A DNA stretch of 64,000 nucleotides from Fibrobacterota bacterium (GTDB taxonomy: Bacteria > Fibrobacterota > Chitinivibrionia > Chitinivibrionales > Chitinispirillaceae). The DNA lies in the NCBI GenBank assembly GCA_023459055.1, contig JAEWVR010000011.1, positions 310,001 to 374,000 of the forward strand, in the 5' to 3' direction. Every line of letters starts with the position of its first letter. Positions within the stretch are counted from its first letter, which is position 1. Under the pieces are notes generated by a model. The model saw nothing but the letters and a program-made list of their open reading frames with translations. It made no database searches and was not told where the DNA came from. A program made the translations under genes and the position numbers. Below are positions 1 through 7,901 of this stretch, one piece after another.

Positions 1-450
1 CCGATCCTGATCCCGGGTCTTGACTCATTACATAAAGTAACATCGACATTTGACGGAATGCAGGTTCATTTCAAGGTTGACGGCGATTATTATCTCAGAT
101 GGGAGACGCTGCCTGAAAATCAGGATAAGGCCCGTAATCCGCCGCTTCCTGACCCGACAATGCTAAGCGTTTACAAAATAACATCAACAACAAATACCGG
201 AAATCGGACAACCCCAACCGTTAATAAAACATCATACCATGCAACTGTCCAGGGTTCAGTTGTGACAATTAATTGCATGGATGAGACTACGCTTGTCGAA
301 ATGTTCACACTGGAAGGGAAACGGATTACGGCATCAAAGCGTACCGGATCGATTCAGCAGTATTCCAGTCTTGCACGGGGAACGTACATTTACAAAATTG
401 ACAACCGGCATATAACGTTACCGGTTGCCAGTAAGATTGTTATTCATTAA
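1..450 (+). CDS. C-terminal part of a secreted protein with a sorting-type tail (5' end outside window)
   Basis: The reading frame is open from base 1, so the gene starts upstream and only about the last 149 residues are visible. The final ~75 residues have the pattern of type-A-like C-terminal sorting domains: a hydrophobic strand, a segment like MFTLEGKRI (normally 'iyd..Gk.v'), then LARGTYIYKI and a last strand ending KIVIH. I infer a secreted or surface protein; the catalytic part is not visible. The segment before the tail is Thr/Asn-rich and linker-like. It converges with the phosphofructokinase gene and overlaps it by 11 bp at the stop codons. Confidence 0.6.
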   Translation, partial: PILIPGLDSLHKVTSTFDGMQVHFKVDGDYYLRWETLPENQDKARNPPLPDPTMLSVYKITSTTNTGNRTTPTVNKTSYHATVQGSVVTINCMDETTLVEMFTLEGKRITASKRTGSIQQYSSLARGTYIYKIDNRHITLPVASKIVIH

Positions 451-1759
451 ACCACTTCATCTGCCCGGTTGACTCAAGTACACTCCGCCAGAGCGGTCGC
501 GTCGGGTCAACCACTTTTCTTCGCATTGTAGCAACCTTTATCGGAATATGTACATTTAGTCCATGCCAGCGTCCAACAACAAGATTTGTTTTACCTGCCA
601 TCGCAGCATGTACGGCATCATGTCCCAATTGTAAACAGTAGACACCATCCGCAGCATTTGCAGGTACAGAACGGATTATGTAACTTGGATCAATATACTT
701 AACACTATGCGAAACATTTTCTTTCTTCATATAATCAGAGATAGCATCACGTAGAAAAACACCGACATCCTGAAGCTTTTTATTCCCTGATGCATCTGTA
801 GCATTCACTGCATCCATAAACTCCTGCCCTGCACCTTCAGCAACAACTACAACTGCATGATGACGTGCCTCAAGTCTGCGGTGAAGTGCACGTAAAAACC
901 CATCCTCACCTTCAAGGGTGAATGGCACTTCGGGAATAAGTACAAAATTGACATCTGACATTGCAAGTGCTGCACTGCAGGCGATAAACCCGGAGTGACG
1001 TCCCATCAGCTTGACAAGACCAACACCATTATATGCACCTTTCGCTTCAATATGTGCACAAATAAGTGACTGCACAGCAGCTTCATACGCAGTCTGAAAA
1101 CCAAAACTCTCATCAATAAACATAAGGTCATTATCGATTGTCTTTGGTATCCCAATCACTGAAATCTTCAGGTTCCGCTTCTTGACTTCATCGTATATGT
1201 CAGCGCCACCACGCAGGGTACCATCACCGCCAACAACAAACAGAATATTTATACCCATTCGCTCAAGACAATCAACGATATCAGGAGTTGGCTGAGGACC
1301 ACGGCTTGACCCAAGCTTTGTCCCACCGGTTTCCTGCCAGCCATCAACGACTTCCGGATTAAGCTCTATGACATCATGGCCAAATTGTGCCAAAAACCCC
1401 TCATAACCGTAGCGGAATCCATAAATGTGGCGAACACCATAAATCCTCGACAGTGCTATAGTCACTGCACGTATAACATCATTGATACCCGGACATAATC
1501 CGCCGCACGTTACAATTCCCGCTCGCGTTTTGCTCGGATCGAAATAGATCTTTTCCCGCGGTCCGGCGCGTTCCATACTTACCTGTGTTACAAGCGTTGA
1601 TGAGTTATCAGTTGTATGATCAACAACATCTTCATAAAGAACTCGGTCTGTTTCATGAACAAAACAGCCTACATTACCTTTGAGTGTTGGATTATCTATA
1701 CGGGCAGGCCCAAGTTGCTCGATATTCATCTGCTCTGGTTTTATCTCAAAATCAATCAT
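440..1759 (-). CDS. pfkA: 6-phosphofructokinase, G/K type (probably ATP-dependent)
   Basis: Phosphorylates fructose 6-phosphate to fructose 1,6-bisphosphate in glycolysis. The 439-aa protein has a ~75-residue N-terminal extension before the Rossmann-like core (GIVTCGGLCPGIND), then GGDGT (residues 177-181), PKTIDND (205-211) and MGRHSGFIA. Gly in GGDGT (GGDDS in PPi enzymes) argues for ATP as donor, but Lys in PKTIDND (Gly in E. coli PfkA) is the residue seen in PPi enzymes. This G/K pair with a long N-terminus is known from the plant/trypanosome-like ATP-PFK clade. Single gene. The start ATG at 1759 is preceded by AGAAGTGAG. Confidence 0.9.
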   Translation of the reverse strand: MIDFEIKPEQMNIEQLGPARIDNPTLKGNVGCFVHETDRVLYEDVVDHTTDNSSTLVTQVSMERAGPREKIYFDPSKTRAGIVTCGGLCPGINDVIRAVTIALSRIYGVRHIYGFRYGYEGFLAQFGHDVIELNPEVVDGWQETGGTKLGSSRGPQPTPDIVDCLERMGINILFVVGGDGTLRGGADIYDEVKKRNLKISVIGIPKTIDNDLMFIDESFGFQTAYEAAVQSLICAHIEAKGAYNGVGLVKLMGRHSGFIACSAALAMSDVNFVLIPEVPFTLEGEDGFLRALHRRLEARHHAVVVVAEGAGQEFMDAVNATDASGNKKLQDVGVFLRDAISDYMKKENVSHSVKYIDPSYIIRSVPANAADGVYCLQLGHDAVHAAMAGKTNLVVGRWHGLNVHIPIKVATMRRKVVDPTRPLWRSVLESTGQMKWFNE

Positions 1760-2708
1760 ATAAACTCACTTCTAATAGTTAAAAAACACAATAACGTATC
1801 ATGGTCATATGCAACAGTTACAGAAAGTATACAATCTGCAACATTAAATTGAAATATAATATATTACTTAACATTTAAGAGCAACCAACTATGATTGAAG
1901 TATGGGGGACAACCCTGTATTTGTTATCATGAGCACGGATCTTATCACTGATACTACAGATGCAGGAAACAGAGATCTTGACAAATACGATTACTGCCGG
2001 TGATAATAATATCTTCCCGCAATATCAACATAGTCATTACCTGGATACCAGATATCTGATGCTGCTGACCGTATTTTACGGTAACACTGAACGATGCAAG
2101 TGCACATATGATTATATAAGTCTCTATGGACCTAAGTTACTGTAAATTTGAAAAAAAAATAATTTATTATCTTTTTTTTTACCTTTTTTACAAATTCAAA
2201 TGTATATTAAAAAGTAATGTTGTCATTTAGCAGGTTTGATTTTACGACAACGAAGTGTATTTGGTTAGCATTAGTTGAATAATATACAATACCTGTTAAA
2301 TGAATTGTTGAAAGAGCTACCTTAAAATAGCTCAGTGGTTTATTGATCGTAAGTTGATTGCAGAATGATGATTTTTCAAGTTTTTATTGGTACACTTCAA
2401 AACGCTGATTTTTTCGCATTCCTTCCGAACATTTCCAGTTATTGCAAACGCCTAACAAAGAAAACATTGCACTGATTATCTCGATTTTTCATTTGATTCT
2501 GTTTCGAACAGATAATAGCAGACAAAATAGATCTTTTGTGCAGGTCGCTCGTTTTTCTATTTCAACTGTGCAAAGTTCTTGTTTTAGCAGCATTTTTCTT
2601 TCAGGTGCTTTTACTACTAATAATTTTCTATATAATACAATTGAACAGATTCAGTATTACCGCGGTGGTAATTTCTGATTTTTTATAATCCTAAAAAGGA
2701 GGCCTTTC
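1760..2708. other. Long intergenic region / leader before the RRM gene
   Basis: About 950 bp without a convincing gene. It must hold the promoter of the leftward phosphofructokinase gene near its left edge. The middle is very A/T-rich with homopolymer runs around 2148-2190. There is a small hairpin GAGCTA-N8-TAGCTC (2312-2331) and another, ATTACC-N5-GGTAAT (2656-2672), just ahead of the RRM ribosome binding site. Two short open frames (1960-2145, 2442-2678) look non-coding: biased composition and no ribosome binding site. The arrangement resembles the long leaders of cold-induced RNA-binding or Csp genes, but that is inference. Confidence 0.5.
2609..2636 (+). promoter_or_regulatory. Candidate sigma-70-type promoter for the RRM gene
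   Basis: A perfect TATAAT (2631-2636) lies about 70 bp before the RRM start, with a weak TTTTAC 16 bp upstream as a possible -35. The transcript would carry the 2656-2672 hairpin in a short 5' leader. Confidence 0.45.
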
Positions 2709-3059
2709 ATGGCTAAGAAACTGTATGTTGGAAACCTTTCCTTCGGTACTACAGAAGATGGACTCAAACAGATTTTCGGACAGTATGGTGAAGTTGCATC
2801 TGTGAAAATCATCACTGACTCAATGAGCGGAAAATCACGTGGTTTCGGCTTTGTTGAGATGGAAAATGCTGACGCAGCTATCGAAGCTCTTAACAATCAG
2901 CAGTACGATGGCAGAACACTCACTGTTAACGTTGCTCGTGAAAAGAGTGAAGGTGGAAGCAGAAGCGGTGGTGGTGGTTTCCGCGGTGGACGCGGTGGTG
3001 ACAGAGGTGGTCATGGTGGTGGTAGCCGTGGCGGTGAGAGAAGAGAACAGCGCTGGTAG
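2709..3059 (+). CDS. RNA-binding protein with one RRM domain and glycine-rich tail
   Basis: A 116-aa cytoplasmic RNA-binding protein, probably an RNA chaperone or post-transcriptional regulator. The RRM fills residues 4-78 with RNP2 LYVGNL (5-10) and RNP1 KSRGFGFV (42-49), keeping the aromatic residues that stack on RNA. The tail (79-116) is Gly/Arg/Ser-rich with RGG-like repeats, as in cyanobacterial and FCB-group cold-inducible RRM proteins. A strong GGAGG (2698-2702) sits 6 nt before the ATG. The gene is monocistronic or followed only by a tiny open frame before a terminator. Autoregulation through the leader is plausible but unproven. Confidence 0.92.
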   Translation: MAKKLYVGNLSFGTTEDGLKQIFGQYGEVASVKIITDSMSGKSRGFGFVEMENADAAIEALNNQQYDGRTLTVNVAREKSEGGSRSGGGGFRGGRGGDRGGHGGGSRGGERREQRW

Positions 3060-3114
3060 TTATCTGCTAGTTAGCTAAGTTCGTGGTGTCGATAGCTTAT
3101 GAAAGGTGAATATT

Positions 3115-3258
3115 ATGTATTTCACAGTTGATCGTAGCAGAAAACGCCATTGGTTTTGTATGGTTGTACACAGTACAGGTATCGTTTCAGATTTCCCGAA
3201 TGGTACAACCATATTACTCTCATCATGTCAGCACGATGCAGTTATAATCTGCGTATAG
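3115..3258 (+). CDS. Possible 47-aa small protein
   Basis: Open frame from ATG 3115 with AAAGGTG 6 nt upstream; the product starts MYFTVDRSRKRHWF. It lies 55 bp after the RRM gene and its stop codon falls inside the 5' arm of the terminator hairpin. It matches no family I know. It may be translated with the RRM transcript or be chance coding within the 3' UTR. Confidence 0.3.
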   Translation: MYFTVDRSRKRHWFCMVVHSTGIVSDFPNGTTILLSSCQHDAVIICV

Positions 3259-3300
3259 ATACGGTCTTCCAAAAAAGATCTCTATGCGCAGTTTTTATTT
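3249..3300 (+). terminator. Rho-independent terminator after the RRM gene
   Basis: An 11-bp stem (3249-3259 with 3281-3291, one G-T pair) closes a ~21-nt loop and is followed directly by TTTTTATTTTTT. Confidence 0.85.
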
Positions 3301-3468
3301 TTTCCCGCTTATGATTTGAATTATTTCAAAAAACTTAATTTCTGGTATTCCTACACATAACAAAATACAACCAGTATTTAATTAAATTGCGTTCGTAAAA
3401 TGAACAGACTTCTCACCTTACAACAACAATCCTTCTCTGAGTAGTTATTATATTCAAATAAAACATAA

Positions 3469-3499
3469 GGGACAATAGAATTATTACATCTATCGTCCC
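3469..3499 (-). terminator. Terminator-like hairpin after prs
   Basis: Arms 3469-3479 and 3489-3499 form an 11-bp stem with one G-T pair. On the minus strand it is followed by TTATGTTTTATTT. It lies 27 bp after the prs stop codon. Confidence 0.6.
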
Positions 3500-3525
3500 C
3501 TATATTTAACAAATTTTAACAAAAA

Positions 3526-4650
3526 TTAAATCGATCTGTAGATCTCACTCACCGATTGGTTATAATGAAGCCTGTTAATGGTTGCTGCAAACCTGCATGC
3601 CAATCCGTGTACTATTACAAAGCCAAGATCAAGGATAGCCTGCGTTTGTGGAATAGTATTCGTTGTATGAAGTTCCCTTAATCCATAATTGTCGTGAAGG
3701 TCTTTAATTACAGGGATATACTCATCTTTCAATTTCAGATGACTTATTCCAACATAAATGTCCCTGACACCATAATTTGTGTAGAGCCATTTTACAGCGT
3801 TTGCAATTGATGACGCAGTCACTGTTTCATCATCGGTGATTATAGCCTTCGTTTTACCTTTGAGATCACCAATTATCCCGAGTAAATTGACACGATCCTT
3901 ACCTGGCCTGAATTTATTTGCGATTGCATATGGAATGTTCATGGCATCGGAAAAATGCACTGTTGATTTTGCTCCACCTGCATCGGTTGACACCGCAACG
4001 ACATCGTTATGCCCCTTGAATTCACTGAACATATCGATAAAAAGATCAAGACCGCTTAAGGAAACCAGCATCATGTCCGGTTCGTAAAAACCGTATAAAG
4101 AATATGCATGTGGGTGATAGGTCAAATGCGCATTCGCACCTGCGACTTTCAACTGATCGGTGAAAAGACTTGCCAGAGTTGCTTCACGGGCAAGAAAACT
4201 CGGTTTATCCTGACGAGAATAGGGACAATACGGTGTAACGACAGTAATTGTTCTCGCCCTGTGTGCACGTAAGGTACGTACAACCTGCAAAAGCTGTTGA
4301 ATATTCTCATTAACGGTATTTGTCGTATGATGCTCATGAACATTCTGAAAAACAAACGCGTTTGAACCAGCAACGTGCTGATCAAGCCTGGGGCATGTTT
4401 CAGTATCTGCGAATACCGCAGTAATCGGATTTGCAGCGCTCCCGATCATTGGTATTTTTTCAAGTTCGCTCCCATTTTCTGCAAGCATCAGCTCATACTC
4501 ACTCTTAACTTCTTCTGCAAAAGAAACACCTGCATTACATGCGACAAAAAGAAGCCAACCATTAGGTCCGCCAAGTCTGCGTTTTTTTAATTGACTATCA
4601 TACCCCTCAGGAGTAATGAACCGATCTTTTGCAAATTTTTCAAATGTCAT
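3526..4650 (-). CDS. prs: Ribose-phosphate pyrophosphokinase (PRPP synthetase), divergent
   Basis: Makes PRPP from ribose 5-phosphate and ATP for nucleotide, His and Trp synthesis. Recognisable elements in order: PYSRQD near the first third, HPHA where DLHA is usual, STDAGG, a basic segment NKFRPGKDR, GDLKGK, and the PRPP loop as DDETVTASS instead of the usual DDMIDTAGT. The protein is ~374 aa, longer than the usual ~315, with an N-terminal extension. I prefer ATG 4650 to the GTG two codons upstream because AAAGAG is then spaced correctly. It probably shares a transcript with thiC-prmA upstream (gap ~64 bp). The substitutions could mark a divergent clade. Confidence 0.82.
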   Translation of the reverse strand: MTFEKFAKDRFITPEGYDSQLKKRRLGGPNGWLLFVACNAGVSFAEEVKSEYELMLAENGSELEKIPMIGSAANPITAVFADTETCPRLDQHVAGSNAFVFQNVHEHHTTNTVNENIQQLLQVVRTLRAHRARTITVVTPYCPYSRQDKPSFLAREATLASLFTDQLKVAGANAHLTYHPHAYSLYGFYEPDMMLVSLSGLDLFIDMFSEFKGHNDVVAVSTDAGGAKSTVHFSDAMNIPYAIANKFRPGKDRVNLLGIIGDLKGKTKAIITDDETVTASSIANAVKWLYTNYGVRDIYVGISHLKLKDEYIPVIKDLHDNYGLRELHTTNTIPQTQAILDLGFVIVHGLACRFAATINRLHYNQSVSEIYRSI

Positions 4651-4714
4651 ATACACTCTTTTTGTTAAACTGCCACAAATATTGTTAGCCGACGAATCTA
4701 AGTTATTTCAGTTT

Positions 4715-5569
4715 TCAGGTATCTGATTTAGTAAATACACCACACCACCATTCATGCTCAACCGTTTCTTTAAGCAGCTTGCACGATGCAATAATGGCAG
4801 CGTTATCTATTGCGGTCTCCTTTTCATCAACAAGAATTCCCGACCAGACAAGTAATCCACCGGTTCGTAAAAGTTTATCTACCTGAGGAAGGCATGGGGT
4901 TGATTCGTTAAGCAGCATATTCATGACAACCATGTCAAACACGACATCATCTTTCAAACAATCAAGGGTACCAATAGTAAATTCCATCATACCCCCGGGA
5001 TTATTTTCTCTGCGGTTTTCATCAAGATTTTCAAGACAATCAGGATCGATTTCTATTCCAAGACAGCTTCGGGAGCCAAGTATATCTGCAACAAAACAAA
5101 GAACACCGGATCCGGTCCCAATATCAAGTACATTCTTTCCGGGTATCCATTTTTTCTTTGATATAATTGCCCTGGCAGCAAGACGGGTTGTCTCATGATG
5201 CCCGGTACCGAACGCCATTTTCGGTTCAATTTTTATCCACTGATCACCCTCTTCGCCACCTGGTGGAAGCCAAGTTGGTGACACCCAGAAGTGAGGTGCA
5301 AGTTTTGCCGGTTTCATTGACTCACGCCACTTTGCATTCCAGTCCTCCTCAACAACCTCAGTGAGTGTTACCGGTGACAATGGGGAGCGCTGTTCAAGAT
5401 CTATCTTTGCATTATCGGCAGCCTCAAGATCCGCAAAGTAAACCTTTACACGGATATTCTCATTTTCAACAATTTCTTCAGACCCCTGCATGCCCAGTGA
5501 AAACCAGTAGCTGGTCGCAAGATCCCGTTCATCGGGGGTCAGCACACAACTGACACAATAAGAACTCAT
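4715..5569 (-). CDS. prmA: Ribosomal protein L11 methyltransferase
   Basis: SAM-dependent methylation of ribosomal protein L11. The 284-aa protein has the PrmA N-terminal substrate-recognition region, the linker DWNAKWRES, then MAFGTGHHETT (the family hallmark) and motif I LDIGTGSGVL. The catalytic region reads VVMNML where the family has VANIL. The start is ATG 5567-5569, overlapping the thiC stop as TGATG, which indicates translational coupling. A start farther upstream would run into thiC without a ribosome binding site. It acts in the cytoplasm. Confidence 0.87.
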   Translation of the reverse strand: MSSYCVSCVLTPDERDLATSYWFSLGMQGSEEIVENENIRVKVYFADLEAADNAKIDLEQRSPLSPVTLTEVVEEDWNAKWRESMKPAKLAPHFWVSPTWLPPGGEEGDQWIKIEPKMAFGTGHHETTRLAARAIISKKKWIPGKNVLDIGTGSGVLCFVADILGSRSCLGIEIDPDCLENLDENRRENNPGGMMEFTIGTLDCLKDDVVFDMVVMNMLLNESTPCLPQVDKLLRTGGLLVWSGILVDEKETAIDNAAIIASCKLLKETVEHEWWCGVFTKSDT

Positions 5570-6864
5570 CAGTTTTTCTTCTCCGTTGAAACGTTCTTTG
5601 ATCTGCGGATCGCACAAAATTCCCCGCACATGCTGCAATGATTCTCAACACCCTCAGAGGGCGGCAGTGAATCACGGTACCGCCTGGCTTTTTCAGGGTC
5701 GATGCACAGATCAATCACTTTTTTCCAGTCGAGATCAACTTTCGCCTGTGAGATTGCATGATCCCACTCAATCGCTTTACGGTTGCCGCGAGCAATATCA
5801 GCAGCATGGGCAGCGATTCTGGACGCAATCGTACCTTCACGTACATCGTCAATTGATGGAAGACGAAGATGTTCTGCTGGTGTAACGTAACATAAAAAGT
5901 CGGCACCGGCCATTGCTGCAACTGCACCGCCAATCGCGCCACTTATGTGATCATAACCGGGGGTAACATCTGTTACAAGCGGTCCGAGAACATAAAATGG
6001 TGCATTCTCGCATAGTGTCTTCTGTATCTGTATATTAGTTACAACCTGATTGAGTGGCACATGCCCCGGCCCCTCAACAAATACCCCGACATTTCTTTTA
6101 CGTGCGCGCTTAACAAGCTCACCAAGCACAACCAGTTCCTCAATCTGAACTCTGTCAGTTGCATCCTTAAGCGCACCCGGCCTGAAACCATCACCAAGAC
6201 TTACAGCGACATCATACTCTGCCATTATATCAAGTAACCGGTCATATTGTTCATAAAACGGATTTTCAGCATTATTAACGTGAATCCATTCCATAATAAT
6301 AGTTCCACCACGACTCGTTGCACCTGCGAGACGATCTACTTCCCTGAACCGTTTTACTGTTTGCCGGTTGACACCGCAGTGTATTGTCAGAAAGTCGACT
6401 CCAGCCCGGCAGTGATCCTCGACAACGGCAAACATGTCATCTGCAGTAATCTCCAGTACTGATTTGCCCTGACGTCTCGCGCGAAGAGCCATTTCGTAAA
6501 AAGGAACAGTCCCGATCGCAACCGGACATTCTTTTAACAATTCGTTGCGTATTTTTTCAAGATCACCCGAAGTCGACAGATCCATTATGGCATCTGCGCC
6601 ATGCTTTACTGCGACGTGCATCTTTTCAAGCTCTTCATTAATATCAGCAAGTGACGATGACGTTCCGATATTTGCATTAATTTTTACTCTTGATGGAGCT
6701 CCGATAACAAGTGGTTCTATATTACGTAACTTGTTCTTTACAAGACAGATAGTACCATTGGCAACCCCTTCAAGCATCTGCTCAGGTTCGATTCCCTCTC
6801 TGGTAGCTGCAGCCTTCAATTCATCTGTCATTATACCGGCTCTGGCCTGTTCCATTCGTGTCAT
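5569..6864 (-). CDS. thiC: Phosphomethylpyrimidine synthase ThiC (short form)
   Basis: Radical-SAM enzyme that rearranges aminoimidazole ribotide to HMP phosphate in thiamine synthesis. At 431 aa it lacks the N-terminal domain of the longer proteobacterial proteins. The [4Fe-4S] ligands are at the C-terminus as C410-x2-C413-x3-C417 (CSMCGEFC), the spacing seen in archaeal and anaerobe-type ThiC. Family blocks EGPGHVPLNQ, GPLVTDVTPGYDHI and FLCYVTPAEHL are intact. I saw no convincing TPP riboswitch in the ~310 bp upstream. First gene of a thiC-prmA(-prs) transcript. Confidence 0.95.
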   Translation of the reverse strand: MTRMEQARAGIMTDELKAAATREGIEPEQMLEGVANGTICLVKNKLRNIEPLVIGAPSRVKINANIGTSSSLADINEELEKMHVAVKHGADAIMDLSTSGDLEKIRNELLKECPVAIGTVPFYEMALRARRQGKSVLEITADDMFAVVEDHCRAGVDFLTIHCGVNRQTVKRFREVDRLAGATSRGGTIIMEWIHVNNAENPFYEQYDRLLDIMAEYDVAVSLGDGFRPGALKDATDRVQIEELVVLGELVKRARKRNVGVFVEGPGHVPLNQVVTNIQIQKTLCENAPFYVLGPLVTDVTPGYDHISGAIGGAVAAMAGADFLCYVTPAEHLRLPSIDDVREGTIASRIAAHAADIARGNRKAIEWDHAISQAKVDLDWKKVIDLCIDPEKARRYRDSLPPSEGVENHCSMCGEFCAIRRSKNVSTEKKN

Positions 6865-6988
6865 AGTGTACCAATACCTCTACGATAAAATTTAAACCCT
6901 GATAACCTGTAAAAATAGATAAAGGGTGATGCTGAAGGGGAAGAAACGTGAGGAGTAATTGTGATAATAAGTCATGCCCCCTCATTGC

Positions 6989-7017
6989 TTGCCAACTCTT
7001 TGCCACTGTGGTATAAT
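6989..7017 (+). promoter_or_regulatory. Strong sigma-70-type promoter for the DksA-like gene
   Basis: TTGCCA (6989-6994), 17-bp spacer, perfect TATAAT (7012-7017). It faces the dksA-like gene and would give a 5' leader of about 150 nt. Confidence 0.7.
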
Positions 7018-7175
7018 AAGTTGAATAAACACTACAACATCACACGTTGAAATCGATAAAAAAAGATACTGCACAACATATTTATCATGTTATGATTAAA
7101 AAAGTTGGAATAATGAGTGCAGTTTATCTATTTTCTATCACTTATTTCTTTACTCGAAAATAATGGAGGGATGAA

Positions 7176-7574
7176 ATGAATAAAAAACTAACTAAAAAGC
7201 AGCTTGAGCATTTCAAAGAAAAACTTCTTGAAGAAAGAAAACGCGTACTTGAGGAAATGGATGAACTCCAGCAGACTAATTTAAAGCAGTCTATCAGTGA
7301 CGCATCCGGAGAAAACTCTCGCTACAGTTACCACCTTGGTGATGTTGCATCACTTTCCTATGGAAGAGAGTTTTCTATGGGACTCGCAGAACGCCAGCAG
7401 AAATACCTCGAACAGGTTGATGAAGCGCTACAGAGGATAGAGGATGGTACCTATGGCATTTGCAAAGTAACAGGTGAGACTATTGCCGTTGAACGTCTTG
7501 AGGAAGTCCCTGTTGCAAAGTATAGTGTTAAAGGTAAAGAAATTATGGAACGTAGAAAACGTCAGGGTATTTAA
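7176..7574 (+). CDS. TraR/DksA-family regulator with degenerate zinc finger
   Basis: A 132-aa protein that probably binds RNA polymerase through the secondary channel, as DksA does. An N-terminal coiled coil (~3-35 and 65-90) is followed by GTYGICKVTGETI, where only one zinc-finger Cys (C96) remains of the usual four; the C-terminus keeps the ERL..VP pattern. Loss of Cys with Thr/Pro replacements is common in Bacteroidota-type DksA homologues. The canonical Asp-x-x-Asp-Ala coiled-coil tip is not obvious. GGAGGG (7165-7170) precedes the ATG by 5 nt. It has its own promoter and terminator, so it is monocistronic. Confidence 0.85.
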   Translation: MNKKLTKKQLEHFKEKLLEERKRVLEEMDELQQTNLKQSISDASGENSRYSYHLGDVASLSYGREFSMGLAERQQKYLEQVDEALQRIEDGTYGICKVTGETIAVERLEEVPVAKYSVKGKEIMERRKRQGI

Positions 7575-7606
7575 ATCCTGTTTTTCCCTCCAGCATATTG
7601 ATTATC

Positions 7607-7645
7607 AAAGGTTCCTGATATGATATTTATCAGGAACCTTTTTTT
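7607..7645 (+). terminator. Rho-independent terminator after the DksA-like gene
   Basis: A long stem, AAAGGTTCCTGATA (7607-7620) with its complement ending at 7640, followed by a T-run. Confidence 0.9.
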
Positions 7646-7663
7646 ATCGCAGCATTCTTTTGA

Positions 7664-7873
7664 GAATGTACCCCGTTTGCAGTCATTGAAGACATGATTG
7701 TGAAAAAAAGATCAGACGTCAGGGTATTGGACTGGCACTATTTGCGAAGGTTAAACGAATACTTATTAAAAAAAGGATGCTCACAGGTATTACTCGTTAC
7801 AGAACGAAAACACAAAGGTACACGTTTTTTTATTAATCTGCAGGATTTTGAGGTAATACACACAGGATTTTAA
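7664..7873 (+). pseudogene. Frameshifted C-terminal remnant of a GNAT acetyltransferase
   Basis: Three pieces of one GNAT C-terminus lie in two frames: VIEDMIVKK (frame of 7694), then RRQGIGLALFAKV one frame over (7714-7752, the acetyl-CoA-binding R/Q-x-x-G-x-G/A motif), then back to the first frame for NEYLLKKGCSQVLLVTERK and FEVIHTGF, ending in TAA at 7871-7873. About one base is lost near 7703-7712 and one A gained near 7753, so the shifts compensate. The N-terminal half of the domain is absent, cut off near the preceding terminator. A 59-aa product from ATG 7694 would be translatable but could not form the CoA site. Confidence 0.75.
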
Positions 7874-7901
7874 AAAGACTTGCCTTTACAGGAAAAAAGA
7901 C

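Noticed and set aside
1960..2145. 61-codon frame in the long intergenic region
   Set aside because: No ribosome binding site, low-complexity composition and no protein-like pattern.
2315..2390. tRNA-like TAGCTCAGTGGT segment in the intergenic region
   Set aside because: Only the D-arm-like string is present; no T-arm GTTCRA, acceptor pairing or anticodon stem can be built.
6865..7060. Possible TPP riboswitch upstream of thiC
   Set aside because: Neither the CTGAGA nor the CCTGATCTGG-type conserved cores occur in the right order on the minus strand.
7702..7873. Reading the 59-aa frame at 7694 as a genuine small protein
   Set aside because: Its middle part matches GNAT only in another frame, so it is better explained as a decayed gene.
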